Numbered from the stretch's first letter, positions 8,063-16,306 are shown. The stretch: DNA of 31,694 nucleotides from an uncultured Acetatifactor sp. (GCA_934426825.1 CAKRYI010000026.1:1-31694); one strand, 5' to 3'. The notes: generated by a model not told the origin, from the sequence alone. Translations and numbers: made by a program.

Positions 8063-11000
8063 CTACTTCACATCGCGGTACATCAAAGCGTATGCGTAGA
8101 AGTAGTTTGTAGAGAAGGTAACGGTATTTTCATTTTTATCCAAATCCTTGCAAATATGGGGAATACCGTCTTTGTCTACACCAACCATGACAAAGCGTCT
8201 GTTTTCCTGACAAAATTCCTTGGGAATGGTCAGCGTAATCGTCACGTCTTTTTCGGTCTCTCTGGTGGCTGCATTGCCCCTCTTTTCATCCGCAAAGATG
8301 TTATAGGTTCTTGCTATCTTATAACCCGGCAAAGCATTCTCCATAACTTCAATACATTTCAGACCCTGAACGGAGTTATACATCTTAACTCCCTCATTGA
8401 GAGAGGTGTACTCCACGGGAATGGAACAGCTATAGCTGTACTGTGCAATCTCCTCCGGTGTCACCGGCTTCCAGCGGAAGATTTCCGTTCTCGCTGCGGT
8501 GCCGCCATTGGGCTTGTTATCTCCGGTGTTGTCTCCGTTAGGCTTGTTGTCTCCGGTGTTATCTCCGGCATTGCCGCCGTCACCCGTATTGTCTCCGGTG
8601 TTATCTCCGGTATTGCCGCCGTCGCCCGTATTATCTCCGGTGTTATCTCCGTCGTCTGCATCGCCACCGCTGACACTGCCGTTAGAAGCTGCTTTCACAT
8701 CAATATAATCGTAGTTGAGCCAGTCTCCGTTAAAAGTACCTGCCAGCAGGAGTCTGTTATATCCTTCCTGCAAGGTCACGCGGATAGTGGTTGTCACCAT
8801 ATGATCCCATGAATATCCCGCGTTTAACAACTGGAAGCTCTGGCTGGGAGCGCCGTTCAACTGGTATACACAGGTCAGGTCGGCACCGTTTCCGTTTCCG
8901 GCAACCGTAATGTCATATTCTCCTGCCTTGTCGACAAAAATACTGTAATCAATATAGTTTAACTTTGTGTCCAGAATATCGGAGCCGATTTCAAACTGTT
9001 TGTAGGTGGCGCCCATACCGCCCACGCCGTTTGCCTCTGCTTTACCGGAATAGAAATCCTGATGCTCGGCAGCCGGATTGTTTGCAGACTTGCAGTCAAA
9101 GTCCTCCGCCTCGTATCTCTCCGCTCCGGTCGCTGCGTCTACGCAGACAGGTGCATTGGCAATATCCACATAGTCGATATTCCACCAGCCGCCTCCGAGC
9201 GCACCGGACAGGCAGATAACATTCTCTCCCTCTTCCAAGTGCAAAGTCAGTGCTTTCTTGTGTACCACATCCCACTGGTGGTCATCTCTCACAGCGGGTA
9301 CGGAAAGTGCCTGTGTTGCGCCGTTGTTCAGCTTATAGGCAACAACTTTGTCGTCATCTCCGTTATAGCCGATTATCACGCGGTAGTCTCCCGCCTGTGC
9401 CGCATTTACCGTAAATTTCGCATATGCGATATTGGACCAGTCTGCCGCTACCTGTTCCACGGAAACACTGTCTGTAGACAGTCCGCCGATTGCCTGCCCA
9501 TTGGAAAAGAACTCGTTGTTCTCGTAACTTCCGCCGTTGACAAGCTCTGCCGCCAGTTCACCCTCTAAACGTTTCCAGCCGCTGTATGCCTTGGGAAGAT
9601 TCTTTATGTCAATCTGTTCTCCGTCACGCACCACGTCAATGTAGTCAACATTTGCCCAGTCATTCTGGTTTTCAATGGTTCCGGATATTTTCAGGTCGTT
9701 AAAGCCTTTTTCTAATGTTACCGTAAATTCCGTGCTGTTCATGGAATTCCAAGATGCGCCCGCGTTGTCCAGCGTCAGCAGTTTGTTCTCGCCGTAGTTG
9801 ACGCAGTATGCCGCTTTCATGCCGTCTGCGCCGTTGCCGTTCCATGCCCATTTCACGATGTAATCTCCGGCTTCGGGAGCATAAATGGTAAAGTCAACAT
9901 ATTTTACATTGGACCAGTTTGCTGCAATGGCTTTCAACTTGGTGTTGGAATTCATATTTCCCACACCCTTGCCGTTGGAGTAGAAGGACTGTGCCTCCAC
10001 CGAGCCGTTGGTGTTGTAATTTTCGCCTTCGTATCTTTCGCTGCCGTCCTCATTTTTTACAAGAGGATGTTTGATTAAATCAATGCAGTCTAAATTCATC
10101 CAGCCATCCCCTACGGTTCCGGAGATGTAAATGGTATTGTTTCCTGCTGCCAGATCCACGATAATGGGGAAGGTGTGTACCACATCCCACTGACCGTTCT
10201 GTACCTGAGGCACTGCAACAACCTGTGCCTGCGCATCACCGACTTTGACTAAAATTTCCTTGTCATCATCTCCGTTGTAGCTCATTACAAGCTGGTAGTT
10301 TCCTGCAGTTTCCACTTCCACCTGAAAAGCTACATACTTGATGTTGGACCAGTCAGCCGCCACTTCGTCCATGGAAATGTTGGTGTTCATACCGCCTGCT
10401 GCCTGACCGCCGGAGTAAAAGCTCTGCTCTTCCACGCTTCCGCCGTAAATCTGTGCCACTGCGCTGTCCTCAGCCTCATAGCGAATCCATCCGCTGTAGT
10501 TATTGTCGGAGATTTCTCCAATCAGCTTGTGATCCATGGTATACACATTGTAGGTTTCCCAGCCGGTAGCGGAGGAACGGTTTGCAATCAGAGGGAATCC
10601 CTCTTCAAAGTAGTCCTTCTCCTCTTCCAAATCCTCGTCCACACAGGCAAAAAGCTCTGTTGCCACAGACTTCAAAGCCACGGCTGTTGCGGAGGATTCC
10701 ATTAACCAGAATTTCTCCGTGTCTGTAATGGTGTCTGCGTTAGCACGCAGTAATTTGTCTGTTTTATCAACACTGACATACTTGTCATTTGCTAATGACT
10801 TAAGGCTCACGGTCTTGTCATCATTGTGAATCAGTTCAAATTTCACATCATCGCTGTCACTCATGGTAAAGCCGATAGCGCCTACCATATTGTCTTTGCT
10901 GTCGCCGGTGTTGGTCAGCACTCTCTGGGAGCTGTTTCCCAGAAGATAGTAAGTACCTTCTTCAATCTCCGCATACTTGGGCACCATCTGGTTTTCCATC

Positions 11001-12337
11001 GTATCTGCCTTACAGTATTTGCTGACTGCTTCAATCAATCCGGTGTTCGGGGTACCCTCGTCGGTTCCAACCTTTTTCCAATATGCCAGAATCTCATCAT
11101 AAGTTGCGGTTTCCAGATTGATACCGGCATCCATGCTTGCCGGGTGATGATAAAGACCCCAGTTTCCATAGCTGTCCACGGTCTTGTAGGTCCAGGTTGT
11201 CCAGTTGATACCGGATTCGGTGAGGAGCTTTAAGCCCTCGTCCCACGCATCCAGATTATTGAAATAACTGAACTCGCCCATGTAACTGGGTACATTGTAA
11301 TCGGTGTTGCCAATGGAGCTCAACTTGCTCTGCATATTGGCAATCTGATTGCCGGCTGCATTGTCATAATCGTCATACAGGTAATTGTGGTACTCGTACA
11401 TTACGTTTTCCCAACCGTATGCCGCAGGACTGGGCAGGTCGCCGGGATCCCATACAGCCTCCATAATCACTACATGATCCGCATCCACGCCCCGAATAAT
11501 GTCATAAACATCATCATACACCGTCCACAGCATTTCATGCAGTTCGTCCGAGGTCTTTGCGGAACTGTAACGATAGGTACAGAAAGGCTCATTCATAATA
11601 TCATAAGCTGCCACCGCAGGATTTCCCGCATAACGCTTTGCAATAATTTTCCACATATCGTAGAACAATTCCTGATTGTTTGTCGCATTGTCGCCAAACC
11701 AGAACTCGGATGCACCTTCCTTGTCATCCCCGCCGTCTACGCCGGAATGGTCACTGCCGTTCTGGGAGCCGGGTGCACCGTGGAAATCAACGATAACATA
11801 AAGTCCTCTTTGGGACGCCTGCTCAATAAACCAGTCCAGCTTGGAAAATGCCTCTGCGTAAGGGTCTGCCGCAGTTGCATCATATCCATAGAAATTGCCG
11901 TCCTTATCTACCAGCGTTCTCCACCAGAACGGGAGACGGATACAGTTCATTCCCATATCCACACATTTATCAAAGTCTGCCTCTGTCCAATATGCCTGCT
12001 CGTAAGCATCAATCAGCTCGTACATCTTCTCTTCGCCGAATCTCTGCTCCAGCATTTTCATAATATCTTTCTGGTCACTTACATTCGTAGTGGATGCGGT
12101 CGGTGTCATCCAGAACTCCTGCACGAAATAACCGCCGGCATTGGTACCCCTTAAGTTTACCACATCACCTGTGCCGGATTTATTTTTCAGATTTTTGCCG
12201 TCCGCCTTCAGAAAATCATCATCCGTGATGGCAGTTCCCACTTTCGCCTCAGCATGGGAGAACGGAATGGAAGAAAACGCCAGCACGCCTGCCAAAAGGA
12301 GCGCAGAACGCTTCATTACTTTTTTCCAACTCTTCAT
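8063..12337 (-). CDS. Secreted multimodular GH5 glycoside hydrolase with four CBM35/CBM6-like modules
   Basis: A secreted polysaccharide hydrolase of 1424 residues. The order is: signal peptide (about 1-30); GH5 catalytic domain (about 35-445) with acid/base E250 in IMNEP and nucleophile E355 in MGEFSYF; a fascin/beta-trefoil-like domain (about 455-600); four beta-sandwich CBM35/CBM6-like modules (about 617-757, 767-904, 921-1062, 1073-1215); an Asp/Asn/Gly/Thr linker; and an unrecognised C-terminal domain (about 1284-1424). The segment LRGTNAGGYFVQEFWMTPT resembles the LRGVNLGGWLV.EPWMTP motif of beta-1,3-glucanase-like GH5 proteins, so a glucan or related substrate is plausible but unproven. 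The start is ATG 12337, with GGAGG five bases upstream; a TTG four codons earlier would place that GGAGG inside the gene. No LPXTG, dockerin or SLH anchor is seen. Confidence 0.9.
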   Translation of the reverse strand: MKSWKKVMKRSALLLAGVLAFSSIPFSHAEAKVGTAITDDDFLKADGKNLKNKSGTGDVVNLRGTNAGGYFVQEFWMTPTASTTNVSDQKDIMKMLEQRFGEEKMYELIDAYEQAYWTEADFDKCVDMGMNCIRLPFWWRTLVDKDGNFYGYDATAADPYAEAFSKLDWFIEQASQRGLYVIVDFHGAPGSQNGSDHSGVDGGDDKEGASEFWFGDNATNNQELFYDMWKIIAKRYAGNPAVAAYDIMNEPFCTYRYSSAKTSDELHEMLWTVYDDVYDIIRGVDADHVVIMEAVWDPGDLPSPAAYGWENVMYEYHNYLYDDYDNAAGNQIANMQSKLSSIGNTDYNVPSYMGEFSYFNNLDAWDEGLKLLTESGINWTTWTYKTVDSYGNWGLYHHPASMDAGINLETATYDEILAYWKKVGTDEGTPNTGLIEAVSKYCKADTMENQMVPKYAEIEEGTYYLLGNSSQRVLTNTGDSKDNMVGAIGFTMSDSDDVKFELIHNDDKTVSLKSLANDKYVSVDKTDKLLRANADTITDTEKFWLMESSATAVALKSVATELFACVDEDLEEEKDYFEEGFPLIANRSSATGWETYNVYTMDHKLIGEISDNNYSGWIRYEAEDSAVAQIYGGSVEEQSFYSGGQAAGGMNTNISMDEVAADWSNIKYVAFQVEVETAGNYQLVMSYNGDDDKEILVKVGDAQAQVVAVPQVQNGQWDVVHTFPIIVDLAAGNNTIYISGTVGDGWMNLDCIDLIKHPLVKNEDGSERYEGENYNTNGSVEAQSFYSNGKGVGNMNSNTKLKAIAANWSNVKYVDFTIYAPEAGDYIVKWAWNGNGADGMKAAYCVNYGENKLLTLDNAGASWNSMNSTEFTVTLEKGFNDLKISGTIENQNDWANVDYIDVVRDGEQIDIKNLPKAYSGWKRLEGELAAELVNGGSYENNEFFSNGQAIGGLSTDSVSVEQVAADWSNIAYAKFTVNAAQAGDYRVIIGYNGDDDKVVAYKLNNGATQALSVPAVRDDHQWDVVHKKALTLHLEEGENVICLSGALGGGWWNIDYVDIANAPVCVDAATGAERYEAEDFDCKSANNPAAEHQDFYSGKAEANGVGGMGATYKQFEIGSDILDTKLNYIDYSIFVDKAGEYDITVAGNGNGADLTCVYQLNGAPSQSFQLLNAGYSWDHMVTTTIRVTLQEGYNRLLLAGTFNGDWLNYDYIDVKAASNGSVSGGDADDGDNTGDNTGDGGNTGDNTGDNTGDGGNAGDNTGDNKPNGDNTGDNKPNGGTAARTEIFRWKPVTPEEIAQYSYSCSIPVEYTSLNEGVKMYNSVQGLKCIEVMENALPGYKIARTYNIFADEKRGNAATRETEKDVTITLTIPKEFCQENRRFVMVGVDKDGIPHICKDLDKNENTVTFSTNYFYAYALMYRDVK
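8502..8668 (-). repeat. Low-complexity GDNTGD repeat linker in the GH5 gene
   Basis: About 55 residues consist of variants of GDNTGD, GDGGN and GDNKPN, coded by short tandem repeats. It forms an acidic flexible linker between the last carbohydrate-binding module and the C-terminal domain. Length variation between strains is likely. Confidence 0.85.
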
Positions 12338-12378
12338 TTTTGCCTCCAAAATTCTTGTTGTCTACTGTTCGGTTCATG

Positions 12379-12394
12379 ATAAAAACGTTTTTAT
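12379..12394. promoter_or_regulatory. Palindromic operator at the GH5 promoter (LacI/CcpA type)
   Basis: ATAAAAACGTTTTTAT is a perfect 16-base palindrome with a central CG, the usual form of LacI-family operators. It differs from the CcpA cre consensus at two symmetric positions. It starts about nine bases downstream of the -10 box, where bound repressor would block transcription. The regulator is not in this window. Confidence 0.5.
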
Positions 12395-12402
12395 TTGTTT
12401 TT

Positions 12403-12431
12403 ACTGTAGCATAGTGTCTGTCTCAAATCAA
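12403..12431 (-). promoter_or_regulatory. Candidate promoter of the GH5 gene
   Basis: TTGATT (12426-12431), 17-base spacer, TACAGT (12403-12408), each matching four of six consensus bases. It lies about 65 bases before the start codon and just upstream of the palindromic operator. Confidence 0.45.
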
Positions 12432-12528
12432 GCACCTGATTTTTTTTTGGTAAAAATATACAAAAAGAAAAGCAGGAAATCTGTTTCTCAATTTCCTTTT
12501 TCTACATTTTGCATAATCACATTTTTTT

Positions 12529-12554
12529 CACATTTCTGCGCACGTTCTTTGCGC
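12529..12554. repeat. 26-bp dispersed hairpin repeat, copy 1
   Basis: This 26-base sequence, beginning CACATTTCTGCGCACGTTCT, recurs exactly at 14641-14666. It contains TGCGCA, seven bases, TGCGCA, which can form a 6-bp hairpin. In this copy a second inverted repeat follows (ATTTGTGTC at 12562-12570 and GACACAAAT at 12582-12590). The 12338-12689 gap contains no gene that I can support; it holds this element, the GH5 promoter and the coat-gene terminator. Confidence 0.75.
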
Positions 12555-12561
12555 ATAGCGA

Positions 12562-12590
12562 ATTTGTGTCAAGTGCGCGCAGACACAAAT
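12562..12590. repeat. 9-bp inverted repeat next to dispersed repeat copy 1
   Basis: ATTTGTGTC and GACACAAAT are perfect complements separated by eleven bases containing GTGCGCGC. No T-run follows on either strand, so it is not a clear terminator. It may be the second half of a longer composite repeat. Confidence 0.6.
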
Positions 12591-12630
12591 CTCGTGATTG
12601 AAAATTTTTATTTTTCATTCTTTACATAAG

Positions 12631-12665
12631 AAAAACACATCCCCCGCAAAGGGAATGTGCTTTTC
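12631..12665 (-). terminator. Terminator after the spore coat gene pair
   Basis: On the minus strand the order is GCACATTCCC, a short loop, GGGGGATGTGT, then TTTTTCTT. It lies 25 bases past the stop of the CotF-like gene. The stem has one bulge. A short T-run on the plus strand could let it work in both directions. Confidence 0.7.
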
Positions 12666-12689
12666 TGTCCCGTTCCTTCTGAGAAAAAT

Positions 12690-12944
12690 TTATAACGTAC
12701 CCTGCGTAAACAAACTTCTCACATGTGCCACTTCCTCTTCCGTTGCCTTCTCAGCCGGCACATAATAAGATTTTGCCCTTGCAATCTGATAAAGCTCCTC
12801 CTGAGACTGCTCACAGGCGTTTCTGAACTGCTTCAGAGTCTGCTTTAACTCAGGATTTTCAGACTGTGCAATCATACCGGCATAGCGAGTCAGTTCCCCG
12901 TTAATGCCTGCCAGTGTATCTGCTACCATAATTTTTTCCTGCAT
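12690..12944 (-). CDS. Small spore coat protein, CotF family
   Basis: An 84-residue, mostly helical protein. It resembles the short CotF-like coat proteins of Clostridia: DTLAGINGELTRYAGMIAQSENPELKQTLKQFRNACEQ and a C-terminal YYVPAEKATEEEVAHVRSLF-type end. These proteins are built into the spore coat by the mother cell. The ATG has GGGAG eight bases upstream. It lies 57 bases downstream of a second, shorter coat-like gene and is followed by a terminator. Confidence 0.75.
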   Translation of the reverse strand: MQEKIMVADTLAGINGELTRYAGMIAQSENPELKQTLKQFRNACEQSQEELYQIARAKSYYVPAEKATEEEVAHVRSLFTQGTL

Positions 12945-13001
12945 TTTCCTATCTCCCTCTCATTCCGATTCTCATATAACCTGTTTACGGCATCCGGCAT
13001 T

Positions 13002-13187
13002 TTACTGCAAAAACTTCATAAGCTGCTGCTTATTCTCCATTGCAGACTTTGCCCCTTTTTCAAAAAACTGCTTTACCTGAGAATCTGTGGCTTCCTTGGC
13101 ATACTCCTGCATTTTGCAGCGGGTTGTATCGTAACCACCGATGAGATGACGCAGATTTTGCAAATCCAGTTCCGAAATATTGCTCAT
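13002..13187 (-). CDS. Small CotF-like / DUF-type spore protein, 61 residues
   Basis: A short helical protein, MSNISELDLQNLRHLIGGYD onward, with the pattern of the N-terminal helix pair of CotF-like coat proteins (YDTTRCKMQEYAKEATDSQVKQFF). I infer it to be a spore coat or coat-associated partner of the next gene. The start is ATG 13187 because GGAGG lies five bases upstream; the ATG at 13199 would put that site inside the gene. The 182 bases between this gene and lrgB show no further gene. Confidence 0.65.
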   Translation of the reverse strand: MSNISELDLQNLRHLIGGYDTTRCKMQEYAKEATDSQVKQFFEKGAKSAMENKQQLMKFLQ

Positions 13188-13369
13188 GTTCTCCTCCATT
13201 CCGAAGCATTTGCGCTCCTACAACAAAAATGATACATGGCTATTATGAGCACTGCGTCCTGAAAATATTCATATGCTTTCTACTACAATATATTGAGGGT
13301 TAATATCCCTTGCAGCCGGTAAAAAATGAACCATCTCATGTTCTGCCAATCCTTTAAAAATTCATACAA

Positions 13370-14062
13370 TTACAAAAAATTGGCAAAAACAGATACCGAC
13401 ACCACTGTCAGTATTCCCGCAACCACGATGGAAAGACTGCTCATAGCTCCCTCGATTTCACCCATTTCCATTGCTTTCGTTGTTCCCAAGGCATGGGCGC
13501 TGGTTCCGATGGCAAGTCCCTTTGCGATAGGGTCCTCGATTTTAAAAATTTTGCATACGGTCTCCGCGCAGATATTTCCCAGTATTCCCGTGATGCAGAT
13601 GCACACCACCGTAATCGTCACCACTCCGCCCATCTTATCCGAAATGCCCATTCCGATTGCTGTGGTGATGGACTTGGGGAGCAGAGTCACATACTGCTCA
13701 TGGTTCAAATCAAAGGCAACGCTGAGAATCAGAATACTCACCATTGCCGTCAGGACACCCGCCGCAATGCCTCCAAAAATTGCCTTTGGATATTTTTTCA
13801 AAAGTTCTAACTGCCGGTACAGCGGCACCGCAAGGCTGACCGTTGCCGGTGTCAGGAAAAAGCTGATATACTTTGCCCCGTTGTTATAGGTTTCAAAATC
13901 AATGTGAAATAATAACAGCACCGCTACAATAATCAGTACCGCAATCAAAAGGGGATTGGCAAGCGCCACCTTCCACTTTTTCTTCACCCATAGTCCGATT
14001 TCATAGGCAATCAGGCTGATTGCCACACCAAAGAAAACAGACTGTGTCAATGCCTCTTTCAT
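13370..14062 (-). CDS. lrgB: LrgB/CidB family membrane protein
   Basis: A 230-residue, multi-helix membrane protein of the LrgB family, with the conserved LLPKSITTAIGMGISDKMGG and GTSAHALGTTKAMEMGE segments. LrgAB/CidAB systems have been linked to murein hydrolase export and autolysis control, and in some bacteria to pyruvate or organic acid uptake. Its ATG overlaps the lrgA stop (ATGA), so the two are translationally coupled. Confidence 0.92.
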   Translation of the reverse strand: MKEALTQSVFFGVAISLIAYEIGLWVKKKWKVALANPLLIAVLIIVAVLLLFHIDFETYNNGAKYISFFLTPATVSLAVPLYRQLELLKKYPKAIFGGIAAGVLTAMVSILILSVAFDLNHEQYVTLLPKSITTAIGMGISDKMGGVVTITVVCICITGILGNICAETVCKIFKIEDPIAKGLAIGTSAHALGTTKAMEMGEIEGAMSSLSIVVAGILTVVSVSVFANFL

Positions 14063-14433
14063 TCTGCCTGTCCTCTCTTTTTTCTTTTGTTGCCCGTGCG
14101 GATAATTCCCTGCGCCACTTTACCGGTCACAATCATAATCAATACTGTGGAAACCACCGTAATGACACAGAGCGGCAGAAGCATCTGCTCCAATTCCTCC
14201 ACACTGGTCATGATTCCCACGGTGGCGGGGATAAACATAACGGACATATTCTCCACCAGAAAATCTGCGGCTCCTTCCACCTTTTCCAGCGGTATTATCT
14301 TCGTAATTAATCCAAGCAACATCAACAACAGTCCATAGATACTCGCAGCCACCGGCAGGGGAATGAGATATTCCAAAAGTTCTGCAAGAAAAGAAATTGT
14401 CAGGATAATGCTGAGCTGTTTCAAGTATTTCAT
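14059..14433 (-). CDS. lrgA: LrgA/CidA family holin-like membrane protein
   Basis: A 124-residue protein with about four membrane helices and the CidA/LrgA signature (PLPVAASIYGLLLMLLGL, then VENMSVMFIPATVGIM). It forms the small subunit of the LrgAB pair. It starts 20 bases after a short Cys-rich gene, so all three probably share a transcript. No LytSR-type regulator is present here. Confidence 0.92.
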   Translation of the reverse strand: MKYLKQLSIILTISFLAELLEYLIPLPVAASIYGLLLMLLGLITKIIPLEKVEGAADFLVENMSVMFIPATVGIMTSVEELEQMLLPLCVITVVSTVLIMIVTGKVAQGIIRTGNKRKKRGQAE

Positions 14434-14453
14434 CGTTCTGTCCTTCCTGCAAT

Positions 14454-14633
14454 CTATATCTGGTGGCGGACTACGCCGTATTCATCATCCAGTCTGAAAT
14501 AGGGACATTCCCTCTGCGTGCCGGACAAAAAACGGTACATCTCGTCCTCGTCCAGATTCACCAGACAGCAATAACATTCATAATCTTCATCATATATGTA
14601 ATTGACACATGCGTCACAATTACTGTTTGCCAT
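14454..14633 (-). CDS. Short Cys-rich protein, DUF6472-like (59 residues)
   Basis: The gene encodes MANSNCDACVNYIYDEDYEC then a short acidic stretch ending CPYFRLDDEYGVVRHQI. C6 and C9 form a CxxC pair, with C20, C22, C23 and C43 also present, so metal binding is likely. From memory it matches the short DUF6472-type proteins of Lachnospiraceae; no function is known to me. It lies between rsmI (47 bases) and lrgA (20 bases) on the same strand. The upstream ribosome binding site is weak (GTGGTG), and one copy of the 26-bp hairpin repeat sits seven bases before its start. Confidence 0.75.
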   Translation of the reverse strand: MANSNCDACVNYIYDEDYECYCCLVNLDEDEMYRFLSGTQRECPYFRLDDEYGVVRHQI

Positions 14634-14640
14634 TTTTCAC

Positions 14641-14666
14641 CACATTTCTGCGCACGTTCTTTGCGC
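14641..14666. repeat. 26-bp dispersed hairpin repeat, copy 2
   Basis: This is identical over 26 bases to 12529-12554, in the same orientation. The hairpin-forming arms are GCGCA and TGCGC. It lies in the 47-base gap between rsmI and the Cys-rich gene. Confidence 0.75.
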
Positions 14667-14680
14667 CTACTTTCTTACTC

Positions 14681-15544
14681 TCACTCTTCCTGTCCGTCAT
14701 TATCCCCGCCGTGCAGGTACTTATAAATCTCTCTTTTCCCGACGCCGCGGTCTTTCGCCACCTGTTTCATTGCCGTCTTATTGTCCATGCCCTGTCCTTC
14801 ATACAATGCCATGTGTTCCTCAATGGACATACTGCTCCATGACTGAATGGCTTCGGCTCGGCTTTTCTCCCTGCTCTTTCCTTCCACCACCAGCACATAC
14901 TCGCCTCTGGGTTCTTCCTCCTCATAGTATGTGAGAGCTTGCGCCAGTGTAGTCGGCATAATCGTCTCAAACTTTTTCGTAAGTTCCCGGCAAAGCGTAA
15001 TCTTCCGGTCTCCCAAGGTCTGGTACAATTCCTCCAAGGTGCGTACCAGATGGTGCGGCGCCTCGTAGAGAATCATGGTGCGGCTCTCCCGCTTCAGTTC
15101 CTCCTGCACCTCTTTCTTTTCCTTCTTGTCCGCCGGCAGAAATCCCTCAAAGCAGAACCGTCTCGTGCTCAGCCCGGACAGCGTAAGCGCCGTGATACAC
15201 GCCGCCGCACCCGGAAGGGAGGTGACATGTACGCCGTTTTCGTTGCACATCCTCACCAGTACTTCTCCGGGGTCCGAAATTGCCGGAGTTCCGGCATCGG
15301 TAATCAGGGCAATATCCTGCCCGCTCATAAGCTGCCCCACAAGCTGCTTTGCTTTTTCCACCTTGTTGTATTCGTGATAACTGGTCATGGGGGTGTGAAT
15401 CTCAAAATGATTCAACAGTTTAATGCTGTTTCTGGTGTCCTCCGCGGCAATCACGTCCACGCTCTTTAAGGTTTCCACCACTCTCGGCGTCATATCCCCC
15501 AGATTTCCGATTGGAGTTGCACATAAAAATAAAGTTCCTGCCAT
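14681..15544 (-). CDS. rsmI: 16S rRNA (cytidine-1402 2'-O)-methyltransferase
   Basis: A 287-residue tetrapyrrole-methylase-fold enzyme that methylates the ribose of C1402 in the decoding centre of 16S rRNA, using SAM. Family motifs are clear: LFLCATPIGNLGDMTPR at the N-terminus, AAEDTRNS, LITDAGTPAISDPG and SLPGAAA. Length and domain order are normal. It starts 15 bases after the trmN6 stop, an arrangement also seen as yabB-yazA-rsmI in B. subtilis. Confidence 0.96.
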   Translation of the reverse strand: MAGTLFLCATPIGNLGDMTPRVVETLKSVDVIAAEDTRNSIKLLNHFEIHTPMTSYHEYNKVEKAKQLVGQLMSGQDIALITDAGTPAISDPGEVLVRMCNENGVHVTSLPGAAACITALTLSGLSTRRFCFEGFLPADKKEKKEVQEELKRESRTMILYEAPHHLVRTLEELYQTLGDRKITLCRELTKKFETIMPTTLAQALTYYEEEEPRGEYVLVVEGKSREKSRAEAIQSWSSMSIEEHMALYEGQGMDNKTAMKQVAKDRGVGKREIYKYLHGGDNDGQEE

Positions 15545-15559
15545 TCTCGTTCTCCCACA

Positions 15560-16306
15560 TCAATATCCGTATATCTCTGTGATTTCCGGGGTGTATACTC
15601 CCGGACTCTGATATACAATCAAAGGCTTTTCCACCGTCATCCGGGGATTTCCTCCGCGGGTACCCTCTATCAGAACCATGTTCGGCTCCTTATCCACATA
15701 GGGGTATACCAGTTTCATCCGTTTTGGCTCCAGTTTGTATTGTGACATACATGTCATGATTTCCGCCAGCCGGAAAGGACGATGCACCATGTAGAAATGT
15801 CCGCCCGGTTTCAGCAGCTTTGCCGCCTGACTGACAACATCCTCCAGCGTGCACAAAATCTCATGCCTTGCGATTGCCTTCGGCTCCTCCGGGTTTGTCA
15901 GTCCGTGGTTTCCTATCATATACGGCGGGTTACAGGTAATACAGTCAAAAGAAGCAGACGGGAACCGATTGCCTGCTTCTCTTATATCTCCTGTCACTAT
16001 ATCAATTTTGTCCTGCAGTCCGTTCAATGCCACGCTTCTGCGCGCCATATCCGCACTTTCTTCCTGAATCTCCAGTCCGGTCAGGTGGCTGCACTGATAC
16101 CTTGCCTCCATCAGAATCGGAATGATTCCCGTTCCGGTTCCCATGTCAAGCACTACATCCGTATTCCGCGCGCGGGCAAACCCGCTTAACAGAACCGCAT
16201 CCATGCCGAAACAGAACCTGCCGGGATTTTGGATAATCTGATAGCCGTTTCGCTGCAAATCATCTACCCGCTCATTCTCTCTCAGATGGATTGCTCTGGT
16301 TGTCAT
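15560..16306 (-). CDS. trmN6: tRNA1(Val) (adenine-37-N6)-methyltransferase-like enzyme
   Basis: A 248-residue class I SAM methyltransferase. The SAM-binding loop DMGTGTG lies at 54-60 and the N6-adenine catalytic motif NPPY at 126-129. It matches the YfiC/TrmN6 (B. subtilis YabB) family, which modifies A37 of tRNA-Val. The start is ATG 16306: it gives the family-typical MTTRAIHLRENERVDDL, and AGGAAGGG lies upstream. An open frame continues to 16654, but that part only reads the repetitive ricT tail out of frame. The first 35 bases overlap ricT. Confidence 0.9.
   Translation of the reverse strand: MTTRAIHLRENERVDDLQRNGYQIIQNPGRFCFGMDAVLLSGFARARNTDVVLDMGTGTGIIPILMEARYQCSHLTGLEIQEESADMARRSVALNGLQDKIDIVTGDIREAGNRFPSASFDCITCNPPYMIGNHGLTNPEEPKAIARHEILCTLEDVVSQAAKLLKPGGHFYMVHRPFRLAEIMTCMSQYKLEPKRMKLVYPYVDKEPNMVLIEGTRGGNPRMTVEKPLIVYQSPGVYTPEITEIYGY

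Noticed and set aside
11387..12154. Long plus-strand open frames opposite the GH5 gene (also 8036-8812)
   Set aside because: They are antisense to a clearly coding gene, have Cys/His/Arg-rich atypical composition and no recognisable domain.
12337..12349. TTG start four codons upstream for the GH5 gene
   Set aside because: The GGAGG ribosome binding site would then be inside the coding sequence; ATG 12337 has ideal spacing and a normal signal peptide.
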